Positions 43,789-53,658 are shown, counted from the stretch's first letter. The stretch is DNA of 64,000 nt from an uncultured Roseibium sp. (GCF_947494555.1 NZ_CANLVF010000007.1:62001-126000); one strand, 5' to 3'. Made by a program: numbers and translations. Notes: generated from the letters alone by a model not told the origin.

Positions 43789-44008
43789 GTCCTCGTCCTC
43801 TTCCAGTGAGCGTCCGCGTTTTCGAGTGCCGGACACATCAAACTTGAAAGCATATTGACGGGAATTCATTAAAGGTGGCTTAACTCTGTTCTTTAACCGT
43901 GTTTTTTTACCTTAAGAGATCCTTAACGCGAAAAGAACATGCCAAGCTGATGCAAATCCGCACCTTACGGAACGAATTCAGCTTGTCTTTTCTACGGAAA
44001 AAGTCTGA
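43789..44008. other. Promoter region of the outer-membrane protein gene
   Basis: 220 bp between glmM and the beta-barrel gene, A/T-rich around 43870-43920 with TTAAAG, TTTAAC and TTAAGAG runs. It should hold the beta-barrel promoter and the 3' end of glmM. No terminator or ORF is convincing. Confidence 0.45.
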
Positions 44009-45352
44009 TCAGGCTGCGACCGACGCAACAACCCCGGCGATGTCATTCACGACCTGTTTGACCAGGTCCGCGTCGTCCCCTTCGGCCATGACACGAATGA
44101 GAGGTTCCGTGCCGGAGGCGCGAATGACCAAGCGTCCGGAAGTGCCCAGGCGTGCTTCCCCGTCCTCGATTGCAGACATGACCTGATTTTGTTTCAACGG
44201 CTCTCCGCCGCTGTAACGCACGTTCTTGAGGATCTGCGGAACCGGCTCGAAACGGCGGCACACTTCGGATACGGGCCTGTCCTGGTCCTTGACGCAGGCG
44301 AGAACCTGAAGGGCCGCGATCAAGCCGTCACCTGTCGTCGCGAAATCGGAAAGAACGATGTGGCCGGACTGCTCACCCCCGACATTGAAACCGTTGGCGC
44401 GCATGTGCTCGACGACATATCTGTCGCCGACCTTGGTACGGGCAAGGTCAAGACCGATGCTTCCAAGATAGCGCTCAAGACCCAGGTTAGACATGACCGT
44501 CGCCACAATGCCGGAGCCCGACAGACGGTCGCTGGCATGCCACGATTGCGCAACAACGGCCATCAGCTGATCGCCATCGACTTCCATACCGTTTTCATCA
44601 ACGATGATCACCCGGTCCGCGTCGCCGTCGAGGGCAATGCCGATATCCGCCCGGACTTCATGCACTTTTCTGGACAATGCGTCCGTTGACGTCGAACCGC
44701 ATTCCTTGTTGATGTTGTAACCGTCCGGCGTCACGCCCATGGAAATCACATCGGCACCCAGCTCCCACAGCGCCTCGGGCGCCACCTTGTAGGCTGCACC
44801 GTTCGCGCAGTCGATCACGACGCGCAACCCTTCGAGGCTCATTTCGCGCGGCAAGGTACGTTTCGCGAATTCGATATACCGTTGCTGCGCCCCGTCGATG
44901 CGTTTTGCCCTGCCAAGATCACCGGCATTGGCAAGCCTCGACGTCAGATCTCCTTCAATCAGCTCTTCAATACGCCGTTCGATCTCGTCGCTGAGCTTGA
45001 AACCGTCAGGGCCGAAGAACTTGATGCCGTTGTCATGATAGGCATTGTGGGACGCTGAGATCATCACCCCGAGGTCGGTTCTGAGCGATCTGGTCAACAT
45101 GGCAACTGCCGGCGTCGGCATCGGCCCCAGCAGAAAGACATCCATCCCCACGGAGGTAAAGCCTGCGACAAGCGCTGTTTCGAGCATGTAGCCGGACAAA
45201 CGTGTGTCCTTGCCGATCACGACACGATGGCGATGGCCTCCGTTCTTGAACACGAGCCCGGCTGCCATACCCACTTTCAGCGCCATCTCAGCAGTCATGG
45301 GATAGAGATTGGCTTTGCCGCGAATGCCGTCGGTGCCGAAAAACTTACGCAT
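44009..45352 (-). CDS. glmM: Phosphoglucosamine mutase
   Basis: A 447-residue alpha-D-phosphohexomutase that converts glucosamine 6-phosphate to glucosamine 1-phosphate for UDP-GlcNAc and hence peptidoglycan and LPS. It opens KFFGTDGIRGKAN; the phosphoserine loop is MISASHNAYHDNGIKFFG; the metal loop is ALDGDADRVIIVDE; the sugar loop is VGGEQSGHIVLSD. It lies 173 bp downstream of ftsH on the same strand, beyond the ftsH terminator. The ftsH-glmM neighbourhood is common in proteobacteria. Confidence 0.97.
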   Translation of the reverse strand: MRKFFGTDGIRGKANLYPMTAEMALKVGMAAGLVFKNGGHRHRVVIGKDTRLSGYMLETALVAGFTSVGMDVFLLGPMPTPAVAMLTRSLRTDLGVMISASHNAYHDNGIKFFGPDGFKLSDEIERRIEELIEGDLTSRLANAGDLGRAKRIDGAQQRYIEFAKRTLPREMSLEGLRVVIDCANGAAYKVAPEALWELGADVISMGVTPDGYNINKECGSTSTDALSRKVHEVRADIGIALDGDADRVIIVDENGMEVDGDQLMAVVAQSWHASDRLSGSGIVATVMSNLGLERYLGSIGLDLARTKVGDRYVVEHMRANGFNVGGEQSGHIVLSDFATTGDGLIAALQVLACVKDQDRPVSEVCRRFEPVPQILKNVRYSGGEPLKQNQVMSAIEDGEARLGTSGRLVIRASGTEPLIRVMAEGDDADLVKQVVNDIAGVVASVAA

Positions 45353-45474
45353 CTAAAAGTGCCTGTCTAAACTGTTGTGCTGCGCTCTTTTAGCGCAAAC
45401 GACATGAAGTGACGTTCAAAATATGTGAGCAAATATTACTATTCACTGACGATCCACAACCGTCATTGCAAGAA

Positions 45475-45499
45475 AAAAGCCCGGCAATGCCGGGCTTTT
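45475..45499 (-). terminator. Terminator after ftsH
   Basis: An 11-bp stem AAAAGCCCGGC / GCCGGGCTTTT with an AAT loop, 27 bp past the ftsH stop, T-rich on the minus strand. Confidence 0.9.
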
Positions 45500-45525
45500 C
45501 AATTTTTTCCTGTACCAAAACCCAA

Positions 45526-47445
45526 TCAGGACTGTGGCTGAGGCTCCATACCGCCGCTCGGCTCATCCCCGCCGCGCTTTGCCCCCGCGGTCGGAACCGC
45601 CGAAGAGCGCCCGATAGGTTGATCGTCATCCGTATCGCGAACCGGAGGCTTGCCGTCCAAAAGATCCTTGATCTCGTCCCCGGAAAGCGTTTCGTATTCG
45701 AGGAGACCCTTGGCAATCGTGTGAAGCTGATCTTCGTGATCGCGCAGGATCTTGTTTGCGGTCTCGTAGCCCTGATTGACGAAGGACTTGATTTCCGCAT
45801 CAACGATCTTCTGAGTTTCGTCGGCCACATTCTGGTTCTTGGCAACGGAGTGACCGAGGAACACTTCTTCCTGGTTCTCGCCGTAGAGCAGCGGCCCAAG
45901 CTTGTCGGACATGCCGAACTGGGTCGCCATGGCCCTTGCAAGTTTTGTCGCCATCTGGATATCGCCGGAAGCACCGGAGGTGACCTTTTCGTAGCCGAAG
46001 ATCATTTCTTCAGCGACACGCCCGCCCATCGCAACGGCAAGATCGGCCTTGCACTTGGCGCGTGTGAGCGACACCTGGTCTTTTTCCGGCAGGCGCATCA
46101 CCATGCCCAGCGCACGGCCGCGCGGAATAATGGTCGCCTTGTGGATCGGGTCCGAGGCTTCCTGATGCAATGCTACCAGCGCATGACCGGCTTCGTGGTA
46201 GGCGGTGAGTTTCTTTTCCTCTTCCGTCATCACAAGCGTGCGGCGTTCGGCACCCATCATCACCTTGTCCTTGGCGTCTTCGAACTCGGACATTGTGACG
46301 AGGCGCTTGGACCGTCGGGCTGCAAGGAGAGCGGCCTCGTTGACGAGGTTCATCAGATCCGCACCCGAGAAGCCGGGCGTTCCGCGCGCCAGCGTTCTGA
46401 CGTCGACATCCGGCGCCAGGGGAACCTTGCGCATATGCACCTTGAGGATCTTCTCGCGGCCGGTGATGTCCGGGTTCGGCACGACAATCTGCCGGTCGAA
46501 ACGGCCGGGACGTAGCAGGGCCGGATCGAGAACGTCCGGACGGTTGGTTGCCGCGATGATGATGATGCCTTCGTTCGGCTCAAAGCCGTCCATCTCGACG
46601 AGCAGCTGGTTGAGGGTCTGCTCGCGTTCATCGTTTCCGCCGCCGAGGCCGGCGCCACGATGACGGCCAACCGCGTCGATTTCATCGATGAAGATGATGC
46701 ACGGCGCATTTTTCTTGGCCTGCTCGAACATGTCACGGACACGGGAGGCACCGACACCTACGAACATCTCGACAAAGTCCGAGCCTGAAATCGTGAAGAA
46801 CGGGACGTTCGCTTCGCCGGCAACCGCACGTGCAGTCAGCGTTTTACCGGTGCCCGGAGGGCCCACCAGCAGCACGCCGCGCGGAATACGGCCACCCAGG
46901 CGCTGGAACTTCTGCGGGTCACGCAGGAATTCAACGATTTCCTGAAGGTCTTCCTTGGCTTCGTCGATCCCGGCAACGTCTTCAAACGTCACACGGCCAT
47001 GCGCCTCGGTCAGCAGTTTCGCCTTGGATTTGCCGAAACCCATGGCCTTGCCGCCGGAACCCTGCATCTGACGCATCACGAAGATCCAGATACCCAGGAT
47101 AATCAGCATCGGCAGCCAGGAGAACAGCGCTCCGAGAAGCGGCGAGTTCTCAGCCGGCGGATTGGCTTTGATCAGCACATCCTTGCCGCGGAGCTCATCG
47201 ACATACTGCGCGCCGTCCGGCGCATATGTCTGGAAAGCGCCACCGCTGTTGTAGAGACCGGTGATCTTCTGTTCCTGTATGGTCACTGACCTGACTTCGC
47301 CATTGTCCACCTGTCTCATGAAATCAGAGTAGGCAATGTCGTTGGTCGCACCCTGTTGTGCAGGGCTTTGAAACAGCTGAAACAATGCGATCAGAAGAAG
47401 GGCGATGATCACCCAAAGAGCAAAGTTGCGAAAATGTGCGTTCAT
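45526..47445 (-). CDS. ftsH: Membrane-bound ATP-dependent zinc protease FtsH
   Basis: A 639-residue inner-membrane AAA protease. Two helices (about 8-25 and 104-124) bracket a periplasmic domain; then come Walker A GPPGTGKTLTARAVAGE, Walker B CIIFIDEIDAVGRHRGAG, the second region of homology and the zinc site AYHEAGHALVAL. It degrades misfolded membrane proteins and regulators such as LpxC and RpoH, which is also encoded here. The ATG follows AAGGGA. The upstream gene on the same strand is tilS. Confidence 0.97.
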   Translation of the reverse strand: MNAHFRNFALWVIIALLLIALFQLFQSPAQQGATNDIAYSDFMRQVDNGEVRSVTIQEQKITGLYNSGGAFQTYAPDGAQYVDELRGKDVLIKANPPAENSPLLGALFSWLPMLIILGIWIFVMRQMQGSGGKAMGFGKSKAKLLTEAHGRVTFEDVAGIDEAKEDLQEIVEFLRDPQKFQRLGGRIPRGVLLVGPPGTGKTLTARAVAGEANVPFFTISGSDFVEMFVGVGASRVRDMFEQAKKNAPCIIFIDEIDAVGRHRGAGLGGGNDEREQTLNQLLVEMDGFEPNEGIIIIAATNRPDVLDPALLRPGRFDRQIVVPNPDITGREKILKVHMRKVPLAPDVDVRTLARGTPGFSGADLMNLVNEAALLAARRSKRLVTMSEFEDAKDKVMMGAERRTLVMTEEEKKLTAYHEAGHALVALHQEASDPIHKATIIPRGRALGMVMRLPEKDQVSLTRAKCKADLAVAMGGRVAEEMIFGYEKVTSGASGDIQMATKLARAMATQFGMSDKLGPLLYGENQEEVFLGHSVAKNQNVADETQKIVDAEIKSFVNQGYETANKILRDHEDQLHTIAKGLLEYETLSGDEIKDLLDGKPPVRDTDDDQPIGRSSAVPTAGAKRGGDEPSGGMEPQPQS

Positions 47446-47614
47446 TTCGTTCCCTTAACCGCCCGACGCGACTTAACTGCACGCGGTTACATTTCCTTTG
47501 AGCGTAGATAGGTCGCCCGAGGCCCGCTGCCAAGGCGGTGCGCCATATTGCGCATATGCGCTAACTAATTTGTTAAGCCGGGACCTCTATCAGAAGATTG
47601 AGACGAGGAAAACT
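47446..47614 (-). promoter_or_regulatory. ftsH upstream region
   Basis: 169 bp between tilS and ftsH, likely holding an ftsH promoter. GCATATGCG-type and AATTTGTTAA motifs occur near 47550-47576, but no -35/-10 pair is clear enough to call. Confidence 0.4.
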
Positions 47615-49003
47615 CTAGATTTCGCTGCAATCGTCCCCATCGCACTCCCAACTGCCTGACAATCTACCCCGGATAGGCAATCTCTCCAAACTGAAGGTGG
47701 ATCTATGGTTATTTTTGTCCAGTTTTGATTTAACTGAGACAGATTGGTCGAAAATCCGCCCATCCTCCGACCAAACAACTGGCGCACAGTCGAACGCGGC
47801 TTTGGGCCATCCCTTGGGCCAGTCAATCTCCTGCGCGTTTTTCGGGGCGTTCATAAGCGGTCCGAGGTTCAACCTCTCAACTTCCGGAGCAGTGTTGCCT
47901 TCTGCAACAGGTCCGAACCGGTAGCGATCATCCCAGACACCGTCACCCGAAATACCGGTCAAGGTTTCGGGCGGGACGCGGCCCGGCTCGCGCCAGCACC
48001 ACAAAAACGTATCGTCAGCTTCGAAGACCGCACCGGAAAGCGTTTGATGAACCGTGTCTTGGTGTTTCAGGGCAGCGTCCAGAGCTTGCAATTTCAAAAT
48101 CCGGGGCCGCAGGCGCTTCCCTGTGACGATGCCCGCAAGTTCCTTCAAAAACCGCAACCGCAGATCTTCAGGCAATCTGGTATAGGCCACCCGCCTCAGT
48201 CTTGCCGGCCCGGCCGGGTGGAGTTCCAGGTGCCTGGAACCGAATTCGACGATCGTGTCTTCGAGCGCCAGGCGAGACCGCCTGATATGCCCGGCGGTCG
48301 CTGCCAGCTTTTCCGCTGAAAGGCCCTCCTGTTCGAGGAGGTTCAAGATACGTCTCAAGCGGCTTCGCTTGTATTTGCTGTCGTGATTTGAAGGGTCTGC
48401 ACACCAGGTGAGTCTCCGAGCGTGCAAACAGGCTTCCAGTCGCTTCTTGGGCGTTCCCAGCAGCGGTCGCAACAAACGCAGTCCGGCCGGACCGTCGGCC
48501 TCGTCACCGGACATGGCGCTCAATCCCGAAACACCGCTGCCGCGCGTAAGCCTGTCCAGAAACGTTTCGGCCTGATCATCCAGATGATGGCCTAACAGCA
48601 GCGCCTGTGCTCCCGAGCTTTTCATGTGGTCGGCAATCAGGCGGTACCGTGCGCTTCGGGCCGCTTCCTGGATGTTTCTAAGGGGTTTTTCGCCGTGCCA
48701 GGTCAAAACGTGTGCGCAAAGCCCGTGCGTGCTTGCGGTTCCGGACACAAACCGTGCCTCTTCGGCACTTTCGGCTCTCAAGCCGTGATCAACGACGAGA
48801 ACCTCCGCATGTCCGGGCCAGGACGTTCTGAGACGCCATTCACTGAATAGAACGAGAAGACAAAGGGAATCCGCGCCGCCGGAAACGCCGAGCGCCAGAT
48901 TTGAAAACGGCGTCAGGCAAGAAAAGAGCGTATCGACTTCGTCGGCGGAAAGCCCCTGGGGCTCAGCCGGTTTGTCAGGAACACTGTGCACGCAGACGTT
49001 CAT
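47615..49003 (-). CDS. tilS: tRNA(Ile)-lysidine synthetase
   Basis: A 462-residue enzyme that converts C34 of the CAU-anticodon isoleucine tRNA to lysidine using ATP. The PP-loop is LALGVSGGADSLCLLVLFSEW and LLLGHHLDDQAETFLDRLTRGSG follows. An ATG at 49003 overlaps the cpoB stop; starts at 49036 or a GTG slightly downstream are possible, since no strong ribosome site distinguishes them. It follows cpoB directly, extending the tol-pal-cpoB unit toward ftsH. Confidence 0.92.
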   Translation of the reverse strand: MNVCVHSVPDKPAEPQGLSADEVDTLFSCLTPFSNLALGVSGGADSLCLLVLFSEWRLRTSWPGHAEVLVVDHGLRAESAEEARFVSGTASTHGLCAHVLTWHGEKPLRNIQEAARSARYRLIADHMKSSGAQALLLGHHLDDQAETFLDRLTRGSGVSGLSAMSGDEADGPAGLRLLRPLLGTPKKRLEACLHARRLTWCADPSNHDSKYKRSRLRRILNLLEQEGLSAEKLAATAGHIRRSRLALEDTIVEFGSRHLELHPAGPARLRRVAYTRLPEDLRLRFLKELAGIVTGKRLRPRILKLQALDAALKHQDTVHQTLSGAVFEADDTFLWCWREPGRVPPETLTGISGDGVWDDRYRFGPVAEGNTAPEVERLNLGPLMNAPKNAQEIDWPKGWPKAAFDCAPVVWSEDGRIFDQSVSVKSKLDKNNHRSTFSLERLPIRGRLSGSWECDGDDCSEI

Positions 49004-49946
49004 CCCGTGCTTGTGACAACACCGCCGGTGCTGCATTGGGAAATTTGTTCAAAAGTTCTGAGAATGTCGCGCAGGCTGCATCGGCTTCTCCGAGGCCCCG
49101 CAGCGACACACCGAGTTTGAGAAGGCTGTCGGGGCTTTTTGCATTGCCCGGATGATCCGTATAGGTCTTCAGGAACGCATCGGCTGCCCCGCGGTAGTTC
49201 TGTTGTGCGAGCAGGCTCTCGCCGAGCCAGTACTGGGCGTTCGCGGTCAGGTCGCTGTCCGGATAGGATTCGATGAAGTTGCGGAACCCGCGCTCCGCCC
49301 CCGCATAATCCCCGTTGACGGCGAGCGAATAGGCCTGATCGTAGTCGCTACGCGGGTCACCGCTGCCAATGATGCCCGCAATCGCATCGTCATCGGTTGC
49401 CAACCCGGGATCCGGGGCAATGTCCTGCCCGGTCCCAGGAAGGGTTTGCAGCCCTCTCGCCAGGTCCCCCAGATTGATCGGACCATCGGACGGCAGCCCT
49501 GATGGGGCGTTTCCTTGTTCGTATCCGCCCGATTGCGCCCACGTGCCATCGCCGGAACCGTCTGCCGGGATCGTTGCCGTGCCGCCGCTTGGCAGAGAGA
49601 GCGTGCCTCCGCGCGGCGTTCCATCCGCCTCAAGCCCCGGCGCAGTGCTTCCAGGAACGCCTCCTGGCGTCAAGTCCGACCTCTTGCCCGGCGTGCCGCC
49701 TTCAAGCTGCTGGAAACGATACTCGTTGTCCTCCTGCATGCGGCGCATCTGGTCCTGCATCTCACGCAATTGGAACGACAACTGTTCGATCTGCCCGGTC
49801 AGTGTCCGGATCCGTTCTTCCAGCTGGCCGATCCTAACCGAGGAATCGTCTTTTTTCCGCCCGAACAACTGGGCTTCGGAAGGGCTCGCAGTGGCGATCA
49901 GAACAAACGCCAGAAAAATTCCCGCAAGTGCCTTGTATGTCTGCAT
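48975..49946 (-). CDS. cpoB: Tol-Pal system periplasmic coordinator CpoB (YbgF)
   Basis: A 323-residue periplasmic protein with a signal peptide ending ASPSEAQ, a coiled-coil trimerisation segment (RIGQLEERIRTLTGQIEQLS), a Gly/Pro linker, and C-terminal TPR repeats (YDQAYSLAVNGDYAGAERGF, AQYWLGESLLAQQNYRGAAD). CpoB coordinates the Tol machine with peptidoglycan synthesis at division. It follows pal by about 260 bp and overlaps tilS. Confidence 0.94.
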   Translation of the reverse strand: MQTYKALAGIFLAFVLIATASPSEAQLFGRKKDDSSVRIGQLEERIRTLTGQIEQLSFQLREMQDQMRRMQEDNEYRFQQLEGGTPGKRSDLTPGGVPGSTAPGLEADGTPRGGTLSLPSGGTATIPADGSGDGTWAQSGGYEQGNAPSGLPSDGPINLGDLARGLQTLPGTGQDIAPDPGLATDDDAIAGIIGSGDPRSDYDQAYSLAVNGDYAGAERGFRNFIESYPDSDLTANAQYWLGESLLAQQNYRGAADAFLKTYTDHPGNAKSPDSLLKLGVSLRGLGEADAACATFSELLNKFPNAAPAVLSQARDERLRAQCS

Positions 49947-50210
49947 TCAGTCCTCCGGTTCACAGATCCAGTAACGCATTGACTTGGAACGCGCCCAAAT
50001 GGGGCAATACGCACTCTTGCAATACTGCCTTTGCACATAAAAGTCTTAGACATGCCCGGCTCTGCACTCAAGGGCACAGAGCGCCCGGACTTCGGCTAAA
50101 TTTTGACGATTGACGTTCCAGCCGGAAGAAAGCTTGAATTTGGATCCAAAATGCAAGAAGGCCGGGGAAACCCCGGCCTGGTTCAGCTTTCGGCAGAAGA
50201 TGTCCGAAAA
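49947..50210 (-). other. Gap between pal and cpoB
   Basis: About 260 bp with the pal terminator at its right end and likely a separate cpoB promoter. No supported ORF. Confidence 0.45.
50159..50179 (-). terminator. Terminator after pal
   Basis: A 9-bp stem AGGCCGGGG / CCCCGGCCT with an AAA loop, 32 bp past the pal stop and followed by TTCTTGCATTTT on the minus strand. Confidence 0.8.
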
Positions 50211-50696
50211 TCAGTTGGTCGCGTTGTTCAGCACCGTGACGGCACGTCTGTTCTGCGACCAGCAGCTGCTATCGTTACACACGGCCACGGGACGTTCCTT
50301 GCCATAGGAAATCGTCTTGACCCGCGATGCACTTACACCCTGTGAAACCAGGTAGTCCCTCGCGGCCTGCGCCCGCCTTGCTCCGAGTGCGATGTTGTAC
50401 TGGCGCGTCCCGCGTTCGTCGGCGTGCCCTTCAACCGTGATCGTGTATTGCGAATACCGGTTGAGCCATTTGGCCTGTCCGGCGAGGGTCGTCTGCCCTT
50501 GAGAGTTCAGAACCGACTGATCCTCTTCAAAGAACACTCGGTCACCGACATTGACGACAAAATCCTGGCCCGTGCCCGGCTTCACGTTACTGGAAAGCCC
50601 ATCCGGCTTTGTCTGGGCACATGCCGCCGCGAACAAGAGCGCAAAACAGACGACGATCCATCGTGCCCCCTGCCCGGCAAATTCTTTTTTCAACAT
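50211..50696 (-). CDS. pal: Peptidoglycan-associated lipoprotein Pal
   Basis: A 161-residue outer-membrane lipoprotein. The signal ends in a lipobox FAAAC with lipidated Cys at 26. The OmpA-like domain binds peptidoglycan through TITVEGHADERGTRQYNIAL. It anchors the outer membrane to the wall and is pulled by TolB/TolQRA at the division site. It lies 155 bp downstream of tolB. Confidence 0.96.
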   Translation of the reverse strand: MLKKEFAGQGARWIVVCFALLFAAACAQTKPDGLSSNVKPGTGQDFVVNVGDRVFFEEDQSVLNSQGQTTLAGQAKWLNRYSQYTITVEGHADERGTRQYNIALGARRAQAARDYLVSQGVSASRVKTISYGKERPVAVCNDSSCWSQNRRAVTVLNNATN

Positions 50697-50851
50697 TCCC
50701 GTCTCCTACATCCCCAGCCCGTCAACCTGACATCCGCTTCGCCTGGTTTTAGGTAAATGCTTTGTAGCCAAACCTGGTTAAGGCGGTCTTTTCAAACTTG
50801 GTTAACAGGACATGACCGGCGTCCGCGACCGGCGGAGCAGCCGGGTCCGAT

Positions 50852-52201
50852 TCAGTTGATGAGCGGCGACCAGGACGGGTCCGACGCAAATGCCGGGGTG
50901 TCCACCCGCTGCTCGTTGTATCCGGTAAGATCCACGGTCCATACCTGCGGGCCGCCGTTTGCACCTGGTGTATCGCGGAAGAACACCAGAACTCTGCCGT
51001 TCGGCGACCATGCCGGCCCCTCATTGTGATACCCTTCGGTCAGAATGCGCTCGCCTTTGCCGTCCGGCTTCATGACACCGATCATGAACCGTCCCTGGTG
51101 CTGCTTGGTAAATGCGATCAAATCTCCGCGAGGCGACCAGACCGGCGTCGAATAGCGGCCTGGACCAAACGAAATGCGCCGCGCTTCCCCGCCATTGGCG
51201 CTCATGACATAGAGCTGCTGACTGCCGCCCCTGTCGGATTCGAAAACGATCTGGCGGCCGTCCGGAGAAAAGGACGGGCTGGTATCGATTGCAGCACCAT
51301 TGGTCAGACGCGTTGTACTCCGCGACCGCAAATCCATCTTGAAGATATTCGCGTTGCCGCCCTGCTGCAGGCTCATGACGACGCTCTGGCCATCGGGAGA
51401 AAAGCGCGGCGCGAAGGTCATGCCGGGAAAATTCCCTACAATCTCGCGCTGGCCGGTTTCGATATTCAGCAGATAGACGCTCGGGTCCGTACCGCCGTAG
51501 GACATGTATGTGATTTCCTGGCTGGTCGGCGAGAACCGGGGCGTCAGCACAAGGTCATCGCCGCGCGTGAGATAGCGCACATTCGCGCCGTCCTGGTCCA
51601 TGATTGCCAGGCGTTTGACCCGTTTGTCCTTCGTGCCGGTCTCGTCGACAAAGACGATGCGCGTGTCGAAGTAACCCTTCTCACCTGTGAGGCGCTCATA
51701 GATCGCGTCTGAGATGATATGGGCGAGCCGGCGCCAGTTTTCCGGCGTCGTATAAAATTGCTGGCCGAGCATCTGCTCCTGGGCAAAGACGTCCCAGAGC
51801 CGGAATTCGGCACGCAGGCGTCCGTCCGGCTGTTTCGTAACCGTCCCCGTCACCAGGGCCTGCGCGCTGATCTGGCGCCAGTCGCCAAAGCGCGGCGTGG
51901 AATTCACACTCATGTTCTTCTGGATGAAGCTTGCCGGATCCAGCGGATTGAAAAGACCGGAGCGCTTCAGGTCTGCCGCGATCACGGACGTCATGTCGGC
52001 GGCAAGTTTGCCGTCGCCGCCTTCAGCCGAAAACGAGGGGAGCGCGATGGGCAATGGCTCGATATTGCCTTGCGTGATGTCGATCTCGACAAGGGCGGAT
52101 GCAGGTTGCGGAGCGGATATAGCGGCAATGGTCACAAGAACGGCAAGTCCGAAGGCCTTGAGACCTTGCGGAACGAAAAGCGTTTTCAGTAGTCCATGCA
52201 T
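50852..52201 (-). CDS. tolB: Tol-Pal beta-propeller protein TolB
   Basis: A 449-residue periplasmic protein with signal MHGLLKTLFVPQGLKAFGLA, an N-terminal D1 domain and a six-bladed propeller built from WD40-like PD40 repeats (FSPDGQSVVMSLQQGG, FSPDGRQIVFESDRGG, SPNGRVLVFFRDTPG). It links TolA and Pal. The ATG at 52201 follows GGGAGC; a longer frame would run into tolA. It follows tolA by 44 bp. Confidence 0.96.
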   Translation of the reverse strand: MHGLLKTLFVPQGLKAFGLAVLVTIAAISAPQPASALVEIDITQGNIEPLPIALPSFSAEGGDGKLAADMTSVIAADLKRSGLFNPLDPASFIQKNMSVNSTPRFGDWRQISAQALVTGTVTKQPDGRLRAEFRLWDVFAQEQMLGQQFYTTPENWRRLAHIISDAIYERLTGEKGYFDTRIVFVDETGTKDKRVKRLAIMDQDGANVRYLTRGDDLVLTPRFSPTSQEITYMSYGGTDPSVYLLNIETGQREIVGNFPGMTFAPRFSPDGQSVVMSLQQGGNANIFKMDLRSRSTTRLTNGAAIDTSPSFSPDGRQIVFESDRGGSQQLYVMSANGGEARRISFGPGRYSTPVWSPRGDLIAFTKQHQGRFMIGVMKPDGKGERILTEGYHNEGPAWSPNGRVLVFFRDTPGANGGPQVWTVDLTGYNEQRVDTPAFASDPSWSPLIN

Positions 52202-52245
52202 GAGCGCTCTGCTCCCTTTTCGAAAAGTCCTAGAACAGGACCCGG

Positions 52246-53196
52246 CTAGCCCCCGAGCATTTCCCTGGGGTCGAAATTGATGATCACTTCCTGCCAAGCT
52301 TCATACTTGGCAATTGGCAGAGAATAAGGCTGACACCGCATGACGGCGCGCACCGCGCTGCTCGAGGCGGCACCGAATGCCGGATTGCCGTTGGAATTCA
52401 AGACTTCCGGACTGCCCGCCACTTCGCCGTTCTGGGACAGGTTGAAACGCACGCGGACCTTCAGGTCTTCCGCGCCGACTGCACCGACAGGCGGGTTCCA
52501 GCATTGCGCGACCTGGCCGCGCAGCGCATCAAGTTCCGACTGGCTCATGCGCACGTTCTGAGCGCCCTGCCGCGATCCGAGCGCTGCGTCCTGCTGAGAC
52601 GCATTGCCTTCCTGTTCCGCCGGCTCGACCTTGTTGAGCAAGGCAGCGATCTGCGTTGAATCGAAATCGTCCTTCGGCGGTTCCGGCGCGCGCTGCGGTG
52701 GTTTCGGCTTCGATTTGGGCGTTGCGCTGGTCACGATCGGCTGCGGTTCCGGCGCAGCCTCCTGTTGCGGTTCCGGTTCAGGCGCGGGGGCGGGCTCGGC
52801 TGTTTCGGCAGGCACAGGTTCCGGGGCCGGAGCAGGTTCGGGTTCTGTCGCTGGCTCCGGCTCGGCAACCGGAACAGGTTCGGGTTCCGGCGCAGGTGTC
52901 GGTGCAGGCGAAGGAGTTGGCGGCGTAGGCTGTTGCACGTTGCTCTCACCCGGTTTGTCGGCTGGTTGCGGCGGCTCTTCCGCCTCGGTTTCGCTCGGCT
53001 GCAGCGCTGCAACATCCCTGATTTCGGCGGTTCTCTCACCGAGCCGAAGCTGCGTGAACTCCTCCACGGGGATCAGATCCACCGGAAGAGACTCCACCTG
53101 AGGCACAGAAAAGCTCTCCGCGTCCGGAAGGGCGATCAACCCCCAGACCAGAATGACCGAATGACCGGCCAGAGACGCGATGAGACCTGCGCGCAT
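52246..53196 (-). CDS. tolA: Cell-envelope protein TolA
   Basis: A 316-residue protein with an N-terminal membrane helix (LIASLAGHSVILVWGLIALP), a long linker of repeated Pro-Glu/Pro-Ala (about 85-165), and a C-terminal TonB/TolA-type domain with a Cys pair in VAQCWNPPVG and VMRCQPYSLP. It spans the periplasm, transmitting force from TolQR to TolB/Pal. The linker is PE-rich rather than the Ala/Lys helix of enteric TolA. Confidence 0.92.
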   Translation of the reverse strand: MRAGLIASLAGHSVILVWGLIALPDAESFSVPQVESLPVDLIPVEEFTQLRLGERTAEIRDVAALQPSETEAEEPPQPADKPGESNVQQPTPPTPSPAPTPAPEPEPVPVAEPEPATEPEPAPAPEPVPAETAEPAPAPEPEPQQEAAPEPQPIVTSATPKSKPKPPQRAPEPPKDDFDSTQIAALLNKVEPAEQEGNASQQDAALGSRQGAQNVRMSQSELDALRGQVAQCWNPPVGAVGAEDLKVRVRFNLSQNGEVAGSPEVLNSNGNPAFGAASSSAVRAVMRCQPYSLPIAKYEAWQEVIINFDPREMLGG

Positions 53197-53202
53197 GACG
53201 CG

Positions 53203-53655
53203 TTACGAGTCCCGTTCTTCCAGAGTGACAAGTCCTAGGCGTTTGAAGCCGGCCGCATTGATGCGGCCCATAAGTTTCATCATCGTTCCGTAGTCGGCAT
53301 CCTGATCGCCGCGCACGTAAATGCGCTCTTCGTACCCGTTGGCGGCAATCGCCTCGAGCTTCGGAACGACTTCGTCGATCGCAATCGGCGTGTCCTGGAT
53401 GAAAATTTCACCGCCCGAATTGACCGAAATCGTTATCGGCTCGGTATCGCCTTCCAGCGCCTTCGCCTGCGTTTCCGGCAAGTCGATGGGCACACCAACA
53501 GTCAGCAGCGGCGCTGCGACCATGAAGATGATCAGAAGCACGAGCATGACATCCACAAATGGCGTCACGTTGATCTCTGTCATCAGTACGGCGCGTTTGC
53601 GCCGGCGTCCCCGCCGTCCGCCGCCTGCATCTCCTGCGCCGATCTGCATACCCAT
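53203..53655 (-). CDS. tolR: Tol motor stator protein TolR
   Basis: A 150-residue ExbD/TolR protein. The single helix carries the proton-channel Asp: EINVTPFVDVMLVLLIIFMV. The periplasmic domain follows (VPIDLPETQAKALEGDTEPI). It lies 6 bp from tolA and 3 bp from tolQ, in the standard order. Confidence 0.96.
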   Translation of the reverse strand: MGMQIGAGDAGGGRRGRRRKRAVLMTEINVTPFVDVMLVLLIIFMVAAPLLTVGVPIDLPETQAKALEGDTEPITISVNSGGEIFIQDTPIAIDEVVPKLEAIAANGYEERIYVRGDQDADYGTMMKLMGRINAAGFKRLGLVTLEERDS

Positions 53656-53658
53656 GGC

